This document shows, piece by piece, positions 7,194 to 14,341 of a DNA stretch of 20,516 nt. How positions within the stretch are numbered: the first letter of the stretch is position 1; each line of letters starts with the position of its first letter. The notes beneath the pieces are model-generated. The model had not been told where the DNA came from. It saw only the letters and a program-made list of their open reading frames with translations, and ran no database searches. Made by a program: the position numbers and the translations under genes. The DNA lies in NCBI GenBank assembly GCA_051748085.1, contig JBNJHA010000041.1, positions 1-20,516 on the forward strand, in the 5' to 3' direction. Source of the stretch: CAYNNQ01 sp051748085. GTDB lineage: Bacteria > Desulfobacterota > Desulfovibrionia > Desulfovibrionales > Desulfonatronovibrionaceae.

Positions 7194-7229
7194 CCGGTTT
7201 TCTTATGCACTCTAAAAGGGGAAAACCGG
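7194..7229. repeat. Inverted repeat with nine-base arms
   Basis: Arms CCGGTTTTC (7194-7202) and GAAAACCGG (7221-7229) are perfect and separated by 18 bases. It follows directly after the R1 half copy and precedes the HD-GYP ribosome binding site by about 100 bp. It could be a regulator binding site or a stem in the leader RNA; there is no T-run after the second arm. Confidence 0.5.
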
Positions 7230-7348
7230 ACTGCGGGAATGTGCGTATAAATAGTTCTTCTATGAAAACTAGCGGACAAAGCCCTTTACAAGGCCAAATC
7301 TTATGCTGGCCCCCAAAACAATTCTCGAAAACTTGAAAAGGAGAAAAA

Positions 7349-8026
7349 ATGACCAAAATGCCCCCACCCTGCTCAGCGCTGCCCAAATACTGCATGCAGC
7401 CTGCAATACCCGGCAGATGTCCGGTTCTGCCTCCTTGCGCGGACATGCTGCATCAATTCGCCGAATCTCTTGGACTCGCCCTTGATGCTCGGGATCACTT
7501 TACCCGCGACCATTCCAGACAGGTTGCCGACTTGGCCGGGATAATCGCAAGCGGTCTGAATCTTGGTAGCAAGCAAATTGATTTAATCCATATTGCCGGA
7601 CATCTGCACGATATCGGCAAAATCGGCCTACCGGGATATATCCTGAATAAACCCGGCGCGTTAACGCACGAGGAATGGAAAATGGTCAAGCAGCATCCGG
7701 TTATCGGGGCCGGGATAGTTGCGCCCATTCGTTTATTTAAAGACAAGGACAGTATCCGGGATATAGTTCTGCACCATCATGAACGAATTGACGGCAAGGG
7801 GTACCCGGACGGACTAAAAGACCGGGAAATTCCTCTCGGCGCGCGCGTCATCGCCGTAGCCGACGCCCTTTCCGCCATGATGCAGGTCCGGTCTTATCGG
7901 AAAGCGTTTTCTTTTGACCATGCGGTACAGGAAATATTCGACAACGCGGGAACACAATTCAGCCATGGCGTGGTCAATTCCTTCCTCAAACAACTGGACA
8001 AAATAGAAGCTTATTTCCTGGACTGA
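7349..8026 (+). CDS. HD-GYP domain protein, probable cyclic-di-GMP phosphodiesterase
   Basis: HD-GYP proteins hydrolyse cyclic-di-GMP to GMP at a two- or three-metal centre. This 225-residue protein is almost only that domain: DHFTRDHSRQVADLA (residues 49-63), HLHDIGKIGLP with the HD dyad H87-D88, QHPVIGAGI, HHHERIDGKGYPDG with GYP at 151-153, and GARVIAVADALSAM. The usual VAD-x-FDAM end is VADALSAM here, so one normally acidic position is Ser. Residues 1-32 are unlike the family: they are Pro-rich with four cysteines (C8, C15, C24, C30), a possible metal or redox site, but too short for a known sensor domain. The ATG follows AAAAGGAG at six bases. The DUF2325 gene follows after 48 bp, so this is probably the first gene of an operon. 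Confidence 0.92.
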   Translation: MTKMPPPCSALPKYCMQPAIPGRCPVLPPCADMLHQFAESLGLALDARDHFTRDHSRQVADLAGIIASGLNLGSKQIDLIHIAGHLHDIGKIGLPGYILNKPGALTHEEWKMVKQHPVIGAGIVAPIRLFKDKDSIRDIVLHHHERIDGKGYPDGLKDREIPLGARVIAVADALSAMMQVRSYRKAFSFDHAVQEIFDNAGTQFSHGVVNSFLKQLDKIEAYFLD

Positions 8027-8074
8027 TTTTTTTTACCAACCAAATTAGGCAAAACTAACTTAAGGGAGTCAACT

Positions 8075-8368
8075 ATGTGCGTGGCATTACTTGGAGGAAT
8101 GGATCGTCTGGAGAGAGAATATAAAACTATAGCTCAAAAATCCGGAGTCAAACTCAAATTTTTTACCGGCAAGGAAAATCGCATTGCTTCCCGAATCAAA
8201 AACGTAGATCTATGCATTGTTTTCACCAATAAAATTTCGCATCAAGCCAGGAACCAGGTGGTGCGGATGGCAAAGCAAAACAATATTCCGCTTGAAATGC
8301 ACCATTCCTGTGGCATATCAACATTGGCCGACAGCCTGGCTGACAAAAAAATAAATGTTCAAAAATAA
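8075..8368 (+). CDS. DUF2325 domain protein
   Basis: The 97-residue protein matches DUF2325, a small Rossmann-like domain of unknown role often found with redox or metal genes. It starts MCVALLGGMDRLEREY, has the central D-x-CIVFTNKISHQA (C47, H56) and ends with MHHSCGISTLADSL (H76, H77, C79). The conserved His and Cys residues suggest a metal or cofactor site, which is inference. A GGGAG lies seven to eight bases before the ATG. It is followed after only 11 bp by a very small gene with a strong ribosome binding site, then by the NifX-like gene, consistent with one transcript starting at the HD-GYP gene. Confidence 0.85.
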   Translation: MCVALLGGMDRLEREYKTIAQKSGVKLKFFTGKENRIASRIKNVDLCIVFTNKISHQARNQVVRMAKQNNIPLEMHHSCGISTLADSLADKKINVQK

Positions 8369-8379
8369 AGGAGAGAGCC

Positions 8380-8541
8380 ATGGTATCCTGTTCAAGCAGT
8401 ATCAGCAGCAATCAGAACATAAGGAGCTTTTTGCATAAGGCCATCACAAATATGAATCCCCAAATACAAAAAACAACCCCGAAAAAAGTAAAAACGAAAA
8501 CAAGCATTGACAAAAAATTTGGAATAGTTAACTTAAATTGA
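8380..8541 (+). CDS. Small Lys-rich hypothetical protein, 53 residues
   Basis: The frame opens with ATG after a very good AAAGGAG (spacing seven), eleven bases beyond the DUF2325 stop, and closes at TGA 8539-8541. The product starts MVSCSSSISSNQ, has one cysteine (C4), and is Lys- and Thr-rich in its second half (QKTTPKKVKTKT), with a predicted high pI. It has no membrane segment and resembles nothing I recognise. The strong ribosome binding site and the position between two real co-directional genes are the case for it. The AT-rich, low-complexity end is the case against; it could be a decayed gene fragment. Confidence 0.5.
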   Translation: MVSCSSSISSNQNIRSFLHKAITNMNPQIQKTTPKKVKTKTSIDKKFGIVNLN

Positions 8542-8596
8542 ATGGGAAAGTAAAATAGAGAAAAATGTTTAATCCGATTTTAAAAGGAGAAATATC

Positions 8597-9133
8597 ATGA
8601 AAATCGCAATCAGCGCATCCGGCCCCAAGCTTGACAGTCCTTTTGAGCCCAGATTCGGGAGAGCGCCCGGATTCGTAATTTACGACACAGAGACCGAAAA
8701 CATCGAATTTTTAGACAACTCGGCCAATCAGGGACTTCCCCAGGGAGCGGGTATCCAAACGGCCCAAAAAATCACCCAGACCGGGGCTGAAGTTTTGATT
8801 ACCGGCAATATCGGACCCAAGGCATCCCAGGCTCTGGCTGGTTCTTCCCTCAAAATATTCAATTGCGAGGCCCAGACAGTATCGGAGGCAATTCAACTTT
8901 ATCAAAAGGGTGGAGCGTCTCCTTCAACCAGGCAACAAAGCTCTTTTGGAAAGAGTTCCGGACAATCCGCTCCAGGTGCGGGTACCGGACGCGGAATAGC
9001 AGGCGGAGGACAAGGCATGGGCGGCGGCGCGCGTGGACGCGGCCCGGGTCAGGGCGGTCGCGGTATGGGCGGCGGAGGACGCGGACGCGGCATGAAAGGC
9101 GGTGGACGCGGCATGGGCGGTGGACAGAGATAA
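8597..9133 (+). CDS. NifX/MTH1175-type dinitrogenase iron-molybdenum cofactor-like protein with Gly/Arg tail
   Basis: Residues 1-105 are a dinitrogenase FeMo-cofactor biosynthesis domain (PF02579, MTH1175-like): MKIAISASGPKLDSPFEPRF, GRAPGFVIYDTET, GAGIQTAQKI, ITGNIGPKASQAL and TVSEAIQLYQKG are all in order. Such domains bind Fe-S or metal clusters; in sulfate reducers they accompany Mrp/NBP35 ATPases and the orange-protein genes. Residues 106-128 are a Ser/Gln linker. Residues 129-178 are a Gly-Arg-Met tail of repeated GRGMGGG-like units, an RGG-like low-complexity extension that is known in some relatives but is long here. The gene has AAAAGGAG seven to nine bases before the ATG and ends the probable HD-GYP operon. 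No nif genes are nearby, so a nitrogenase role is not implied. Confidence 0.88.
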   Translation: MKIAISASGPKLDSPFEPRFGRAPGFVIYDTETENIEFLDNSANQGLPQGAGIQTAQKITQTGAEVLITGNIGPKASQALAGSSLKIFNCEAQTVSEAIQLYQKGGASPSTRQQSSFGKSSGQSAPGAGTGRGIAGGGQGMGGGARGRGPGQGGRGMGGGGRGRGMKGGGRGMGGGQR

Positions 9134-9149
9134 AAAACAGAAATTGTTT

Positions 9150-10024
9150 TAACGACGGGTCGAATTTTCGACTTTGCTTTTTATAGGCCACCCCAAGTTT
9201 ATCCATCCGCTGGCGCAATGTATTCGGATTGATCTTCAGAAGTTCAGCCGCCCTGTTCAGCGCGCTGATCCTGCCGTTGTATCAGTCCAGAGCCCGGCGG
9301 ATGTGGAATGCATTTACTTCTTTCAGACCGGGAAAATAACTTCTGTTCTTCAGACTGCATCCCAGCGGAAACATGTACATACCTGGCAGTAGTTAAAAAT
9401 TATGTAACTACGCAGTACACCAAAAAAATCACCGGATTTTTTGCATAAACTTGCGACAGGCCGAAAGCATTAGGAGCAAAAAGTTTGGTGAACAGATACA
9501 AAATTATATTTCCAAAACATCACTCAAACTCTGAATCAGGGCCCGCCCAACCCGATTTTCCATCTTCCGGACATTTCCCGGCCAATGATAATCCTGCATG
9601 ATTTCCAATGCCCGGGAAGTTATTCCCGGGATTTTGGGAATCTTCAATTTCGCGGCCTCGTGCTCAGTAAAATACTGGGGCAGAGTCGAAATATCTTCCT
9701 CCCTGCGGCGCAAAGGCCGAATATGCACCGGAAAAACATTAAGCCGGAAACCTAAATCCTTCCGAAAATCTCCTTTTTCAACCATTTCCAGAAGGTTGCG
9801 ATTTGGGCATCCATATAATATGCTGCCGCGATATTTACCGCCGGAAAAACCGGATTGGGCCGGAAATTTTCCTGTTGCCTCGGCAATTTTGGATTGGTCA
9901 ATCTCCATATCTGAAAATTTCACGCCGAATACAAGGCAAATAGCCGGTCAGGCAAGCCGTCGAAACAATGCTTTACGAGATACTCGGAAAACGATTTGCT
10001 TTTTCCAACCCCACAGACGATGCT
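9150..10024 (-). pseudogene. Decayed sigma54-dependent (NtrC-type) transcription regulator
   Basis: Three pieces of one regulator lie in order on the minus strand. At about 10020-9925 there is a Walker A-like GVGKSKSFSEYLVKHC that runs into a TGA. At about 9925-9504, after a frame change, GDFRKDLGFRLNVFPVHIRP and YHWPGNVRKMENRVGRAL are unmistakable parts of the sigma54-activator AAA+ domain. At about 9350-9150 the Fis-type HTH appears (AAELLKINPNTLRQRMDKL), preceded by an in-frame TGA. Walker B and the GAFTGA loop are missing, so there is an internal deletion. No N-terminal sensor domain is seen; its place is taken by the start of the RND operon. The inserted element 9393-9508 separates the second and third pieces. 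With these lesions the product cannot function. Confidence 0.85.
9393..9508 (+). mobile_element. Short MITE-like element (repeat R1, longest copy)
   Basis: About 116 bp with imperfect inverted ends. The left end has AATT-TGTA-CT...G-CACCAAA and the right end, read in reverse complement, has the same blocks with about four bases fewer in the middle. The left half is shared with 7121-7185 and the right end with 3487-3502. It lies between the AAA+ and HTH pieces of the regulator pseudogene, which suggests insertion. It encodes no transposase, so mobility would need help from elsewhere. I could not identify a target-site duplication with confidence. Confidence 0.5.
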
Positions 10025-10044
10025 ATATTTAAGGAGAAAATAAC

Positions 10045-11190
10045 ATGAACACATGTACGACCGCGGACACTCCATATAAACAACAAGAACTTGCCAGTAA
10101 CGCGATATGGTGTCTGCCGATCATTATTATTCTGTTTCTCGCGCAAAGTGCTTTCGCTCAGCAAAATCAAGGACCGCCGCCGCTTGTGGGTATTGAAACT
10201 ATAGACCGTCAAAACGCCAATAAACCCAAAAAACATATCGGACATGTCGAGGCCATAGAATCTGTCAACCTGCTAGCCAGGGTGGAAGGTTACCTGGAAA
10301 AGTTTAATTTTCAGGAGGGTTCATATGTCCAGGCCGGACAGCTTCTCTACGTTATTGAACAACCGCCGTACAAGGCCCGCGTGAATTCGGCCCAGGCAAA
10401 AATAACTCAGGCTCAGGCCGAACTCTTCAAAGCTGAAACCCGTTTACGCAGATTGCGCGCCGCTTCGCGCGAAAGTGTCAGACAAACCGATATTGATGAT
10501 GCCGTGGCTGCCAAAAATTTTGCCGAGGGCAAACTGCGGGAGGCCGAGGCCAATTTGGATACTGCCAAAATTGATCTTGATTACACCACAATTGAAGCTC
10601 CCATAGATGGCCGGGTCGGAAAAAGCTTTTACAAAAAAGGCGATCTGGTCGGTCCGTCCGCCGGCCCTCTTGCGGAAATAGTTCGCATGGATCCGGTACG
10701 TGTGGTGTTTTCCGTCAGCGAAAGCCAGATAAGCACCATTCAGAATGCCTTTTCGAATAATGGTCGGCTAGACGTCCGGATAAAAACCCCGGGGGGTTCA
10801 TCTTTTCGGGAGGGAAAAATTGAATTTGTGGATAACAAGGTGGACTCAAAGCTCGGGACCATTTCCGTTTGGGCCAGAGTCGACAATCCCAAGGGCAAAC
10901 TTATTCCCGGCGAATATGTAAACGTCTTTTTGCAGTCCTCCAAGGAGAACATGCAGCCGGCTGTCTCCCAGGTTGCAGTGCAGCGGGACAAGGATGGGGC
11001 TTTTGTCTATGTTCTCGGAGAGGACAATAAGGTTCAACAACGCCGCATACAGACAGGCAAGGCCATAGGCGACAAATACATAATCGAATCCGGATTGAGC
11101 AAGGGGGAAAAGGTGGTTGTCCAGGGAATACAAAAAATTTCTCCCGGCATGAACGTCAATATCCAGCCCGAGGGTAAAGAGGATAATTAA
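10045..11190 (+). CDS. RND efflux periplasmic adaptor (membrane fusion protein)
   Basis: The 381-residue adaptor links the inner-membrane RND pump to the outer-membrane channel. The N-terminus has a hydrophobic export signal (IIIILFLAQSAFA, probable cleavage after A38); there is no lipobox Cys at that point. Next come the barrel-sandwich half HVEAIESVNLLARVEGYLEK...GSYVQAGQLLYVIEQ, a helical hairpin at about 105-175 rich in Ala/Gln (QAKITQAQAELFKAE), the second lipoyl half with TTIEAPIDGRVG, and the beta-barrel and membrane-proximal domains ending GMNVNIQPEG. This layout and length fit the AcrA/MexE class of HAE-1 systems. A clear AAGGAG precedes the ATG. The stop is three bases before the pump start, indicating one operon. 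The substrate cannot be told from sequence. Confidence 0.95.
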   Translation: MNTCTTADTPYKQQELASNAIWCLPIIIILFLAQSAFAQQNQGPPPLVGIETIDRQNANKPKKHIGHVEAIESVNLLARVEGYLEKFNFQEGSYVQAGQLLYVIEQPPYKARVNSAQAKITQAQAELFKAETRLRRLRAASRESVRQTDIDDAVAAKNFAEGKLREAEANLDTAKIDLDYTTIEAPIDGRVGKSFYKKGDLVGPSAGPLAEIVRMDPVRVVFSVSESQISTIQNAFSNNGRLDVRIKTPGGSSFREGKIEFVDNKVDSKLGTISVWARVDNPKGKLIPGEYVNVFLQSSKENMQPAVSQVAVQRDKDGAFVYVLGEDNKVQQRRIQTGKAIGDKYIIESGLSKGEKVVVQGIQKISPGMNVNIQPEGKEDN

Positions 11191-11193
11191 GTA

Positions 11194-14100
11194 ATGTTTT
11201 CCAAAATATTCATTGATCGCCCCAGGCTGGCGGTAGTCATTTCCATTCTTATTACCCTGGCTGGAGGAATTGCCCTTTTTTCTCTGCCGGTAGCCGAGCA
11301 TCCGGACATAACTCCGCCGGTAATCAGAATCAGCGCCGTGTATCCGGGTGCCAGTTCCCAAGTGGTCAAGGATACAGTGGCCGCTCCTATTGAACAGGAG
11401 ATGAACGGCGTCGAGGACATGCTGTACATGCAGTCCGACTGCACCAATAACGGCGGATATTCCCTGGAAATAACCTTTGATGTGGATTCCGATCCGGATA
11501 TCGACCAGGTCAATGTACAGAACAGACTGCAGCTGGCCGAATCCCAGCTTCCGCAGGAGGTCCTGGATCAGGGAATCAGCGTACGCAGACGCTCCTCGGA
11601 CATGCTCGGGGTCGTCTCTTTCATCTCGCCCGACGACAGCCGGGACAGGCTGTTCATAAGCAATTTTATAAGCCGGAGCATCAAAGATTCCCTGCAGCGC
11701 GTCGACGGAGTGAGCGATGTGTTTATATTCGGAGAGACGGAATACAGCATGCGCATCTGGATGGATCCGGACAAGCTGACCGCCTTGGAGATGAGCGCGG
11801 ACGAAGTAATCCAGGCTATAAGACAGCAGAATATCCAGGCCACGCTGGGTTCGATAGGAACAACCCCCACACTTCCCGGCCAGAAAGTACAGTACACCCT
11901 GGAAGCCCGGGGACGGCTTGAAAAGCCCGAAGAATTCGCGGACATCGTCGTCCGCAGCAATGCGCAGGGCGGCCTGGTCCGGGTCAAGGACGTGGCCGAG
12001 GTGGAGTTGGGCAGCAAGGACTACAGTGCGGCCGGAAATTTTGACAATCAGGCGGCAATCAATGTTGCCTTGTACAGATCCTCGGAGGCTAACGCCCTGG
12101 AAACCATGCAGGCAGTTGAAACCGAGCTCGAACGGCAGGCGGATAACATGCCCAAGGGCATCGCCTATACCATTCCCTACAATACCACCGATTACGTCAA
12201 GGAAACAATCAACGAAATTATATTTACCCTGGCTCTAACTTTTGCCCTGGTTGTTCTGGTCATATTCATTTTCCTGCAGAATATCCGGGCCACGCTTATT
12301 CCCGCCGCCGCGGTACCGGTGTCGATCATCGGCACCTTTGCCTTTTTGCTCGCCATGGGTTTTAATCTGAACACAATCAACCTGTTCGCGCTTATCCTTG
12401 CCATCGGTCTGGTGGTGGATGACGCCATCGTAGTCGTGGAAAACGTGCATCGCATCATGGAAGAAGAAAACTTGAACGGCAGGGAAGCGGCAATCAAGGC
12501 CATGAAACAGGTTACCGCGCCCATTGTGGCCATCAGCTTGGTCCTTCTGGCCATATTCATTCCAGTGGCCTTTATGCCGGGCATTACAGGAAAACTTTAT
12601 AAACAATTCGGCATTACCCTGTGCGTGTCCGTGGTAATCTCAGCTACCTGCGCCTTAACCCTTAGTCCCGCCCTTTGCGCGGTACTGCTTACAAAGCCCA
12701 AACCGCATCTGCGGGGCCCATTCGGCTGGTTCAATTCCGCCCTGGCTGGAACCCGTCGGTTATATACCTCAACTGTGTCCTGGTTCATCAGACATCTCTT
12801 CGTGGCGGTCGCGCTTTTCCTTGTTTTGGTCGGCGGAGCGGGGCTCTTTTCCAAACATATACCGAGCAGTTTCCTGCCCCAGGAAGACAAGGGCGGATTT
12901 TTAATCGACGTGCAGCTCCCGGAAGGAGCGACCCTGCAGCGTACGGAACACGTCACGGAAAGAGCCACAAAAAAACTCCGGAACTTGGAAGGTGTAGAGC
13001 ACGTCCTGGCCATTAACGGATTCAGCCTGATGACCGGCAGGTCGGAGAACGCGGGATTTCTAATCGCCGATCTTCTGCCGTGGGAAGAAAGGAAGGACCC
13101 CGCCTTGCATATAAACTCTCTGGTCGGCAAGACAGCCCGTGAACTGAATTCCATAACTACGGCTAATATGCGGCCCTTTGTCCCGCCTCCAATCCAGGGT
13201 CTGGGCACCACCGGAGGCTTTGATTTTCGTCTCCAGGCCACCAGAGATCAATCTCCCCTTGAGCTTGCTGCCGTAGCCAGGGGTTTGGCGGGCGCAGCCA
13301 ACCAGGATCCGGCCCTGTCCCGGGTATACACTACGTTCTCTGCGGATACTCCCCAAATCTACGTTCACCTGGACCGGACCCGAATGGCGCAACTGGGAGT
13401 ACCGGTAAGCCGGTTATTCTCCACTCTCGGACAACAATTGGGGTCGCAATACGTCAACGATTTCAATCTCTACGGCCGAACCTATCAGGTCAAAGTTCGC
13501 AGCCAAGCCAAATACCGGCAAACCCGGGAAGATATAAAAGACCTGTACGTAATGAGCAACAGCGGCAAGAAAGTACCCGTGTCCAACTTGATTACCCTGT
13601 CCGACAGACTGGGGACCAAGGTTATGAACCGCTACAACCAGTTCACCAGCGCGGCGATCAAGGGTGAACCGGCCCCTGGCTATTCCTCTGGGCAGGCCAT
13701 GCAGGCCATGAAAAACTTGGCTCAGGAAAAACTCCCGGACGGCTATTCCTTTGAATGGTCAACAATGTCCTTCCAGGAACAGAAAGCCAGCGGCACGGTT
13801 GGTATTTTGTTCATTTTGGCACTCATATTTGCCTATTTGTTCCTGGTCGCCCTCTACGAATCCTGGAACCTGCCCATGCCTATAGTTTTGTCGGTTATCG
13901 TGGCCAGCCTGGGCGGATTCACTGGTCTATGGATAACCGGACATTCCATGTCCATATACGCCCAGATCGGTATGGTTCTCCTGGTCGCCCTGGCAGCCAA
14001 GAATGCCATTCTGATTGTTGAATTCGCCAAAGACCGCAAGGACGAAGGTGCATCAGCCTTTCATGCGGCCGTTGACGGAGCGTCGATTCGTTTCCGCCCG

Positions 14101-14331
14101 GTACTGATGACCGCTCTTACCTTTATTCTCGGCGTGGCTCCCCTGGTTTGGGCCACAGGCGCGGGCGCGGCCAGCCGCAGACATATCGGCACCGTCGTAT
14201 TCTTCGGAATGATCGCTGCCACCACGCTGGGCATAATTATTATTCCGGCTCTGTACTTTTTATTCCAGAGAATACGGGAAAAAGGGCAGACATTTAGAAA
14301 CAGACGGGCGGAGAAAAAAACAAACTCATAG
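11194..14331 (+). CDS. RND multidrug efflux pump, HAE-1 family inner-membrane transporter
   Basis: A 1045-residue proton-driven exporter of the AcrB/MexF type. It has the N-terminal MFSKIFIDRPRLAVVISILI helix, two large periplasmic loops (about 30-335 and 555-860) and twelve membrane helices. The proton-relay residues are present: the TM4 pair D409-D410 in AIGLVVDDAIVVVENVHR, and the TM10 lysine K936 in ALAAKNAILIVEFAKDR. HAE-1 signature blocks include PGASSQVVKDTVAAPIEQEMNG (shown in part), and the C-terminus ends with a charged tail. All features indicate a complete, functional pump. The ribosome binding site is modest (GAGGA ten bases before the ATG), so translation may be coupled to the adaptor three bases upstream. 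It probably exports drugs, dyes, detergents or organic acids, as the family does. Confidence 0.97.
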   Translation: MFSKIFIDRPRLAVVISILITLAGGIALFSLPVAEHPDITPPVIRISAVYPGASSQVVKDTVAAPIEQEMNGVEDMLYMQSDCTNNGGYSLEITFDVDSDPDIDQVNVQNRLQLAESQLPQEVLDQGISVRRRSSDMLGVVSFISPDDSRDRLFISNFISRSIKDSLQRVDGVSDVFIFGETEYSMRIWMDPDKLTALEMSADEVIQAIRQQNIQATLGSIGTTPTLPGQKVQYTLEARGRLEKPEEFADIVVRSNAQGGLVRVKDVAEVELGSKDYSAAGNFDNQAAINVALYRSSEANALETMQAVETELERQADNMPKGIAYTIPYNTTDYVKETINEIIFTLALTFALVVLVIFIFLQNIRATLIPAAAVPVSIIGTFAFLLAMGFNLNTINLFALILAIGLVVDDAIVVVENVHRIMEEENLNGREAAIKAMKQVTAPIVAISLVLLAIFIPVAFMPGITGKLYKQFGITLCVSVVISATCALTLSPALCAVLLTKPKPHLRGPFGWFNSALAGTRRLYTSTVSWFIRHLFVAVALFLVLVGGAGLFSKHIPSSFLPQEDKGGFLIDVQLPEGATLQRTEHVTERATKKLRNLEGVEHVLAINGFSLMTGRSENAGFLIADLLPWEERKDPALHINSLVGKTARELNSITTANMRPFVPPPIQGLGTTGGFDFRLQATRDQSPLELAAVARGLAGAANQDPALSRVYTTFSADTPQIYVHLDRTRMAQLGVPVSRLFSTLGQQLGSQYVNDFNLYGRTYQVKVRSQAKYRQTREDIKDLYVMSNSGKKVPVSNLITLSDRLGTKVMNRYNQFTSAAIKGEPAPGYSSGQAMQAMKNLAQEKLPDGYSFEWSTMSFQEQKASGTVGILFILALIFAYLFLVALYESWNLPMPIVLSVIVASLGGFTGLWITGHSMSIYAQIGMVLLVALAAKNAILIVEFAKDRKDEGASAFHAAVDGASIRFRPVLMTALTFILGVAPLVWATGAGAASRRHIGTVVFFGMIAATTLGIIIIPALYFLFQRIREKGQTFRNRRAEKKTNS

Positions 14332-14341
14332 GACAACAATA

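Larger units (their letters stand above)
6879..7348. other. Intergenic region with repeats R2 and R1
   Basis: A 470-bp stretch without a credible gene, between the GGDEF/EAL gene and the HD-GYP gene. It contains an R2 hairpin with its flank (6921-6985), a left-half copy of R1 (7121-7185), and a further inverted repeat with nine-base arms CCGGTTTTC and GAAAACCGG at 7194-7202 and 7221-7229. A small CCTGA/TCAGG stem right after the upstream stop codon is too weak to be called a terminator. Short frames here look random. Confidence 0.6.

Noticed and set aside
9140..9178. GTCGAA-TT-TTCGAC followed by a T-rich stretch as a terminator of the NifX-like gene.
   Set aside because: The stem is only six bases with a two-base loop and the T-run is broken; it also lies within the code of the HTH remnant, so it is not supported as a terminator.
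8863..9186. A plus-strand frame encoding an Arg-rich basic protein over the Gly-rich tail.
   Set aside because: It is a shadow of the GGN/CGN-rich repeat in another frame; it has no ribosome binding site and the NifX-like frame has clear homology.
10023..10034. TATATT just before the adaptor gene as a -10 box.
   Set aside because: It touches the ribosome binding site, so transcription from it would start inside or after the AAGGAG.
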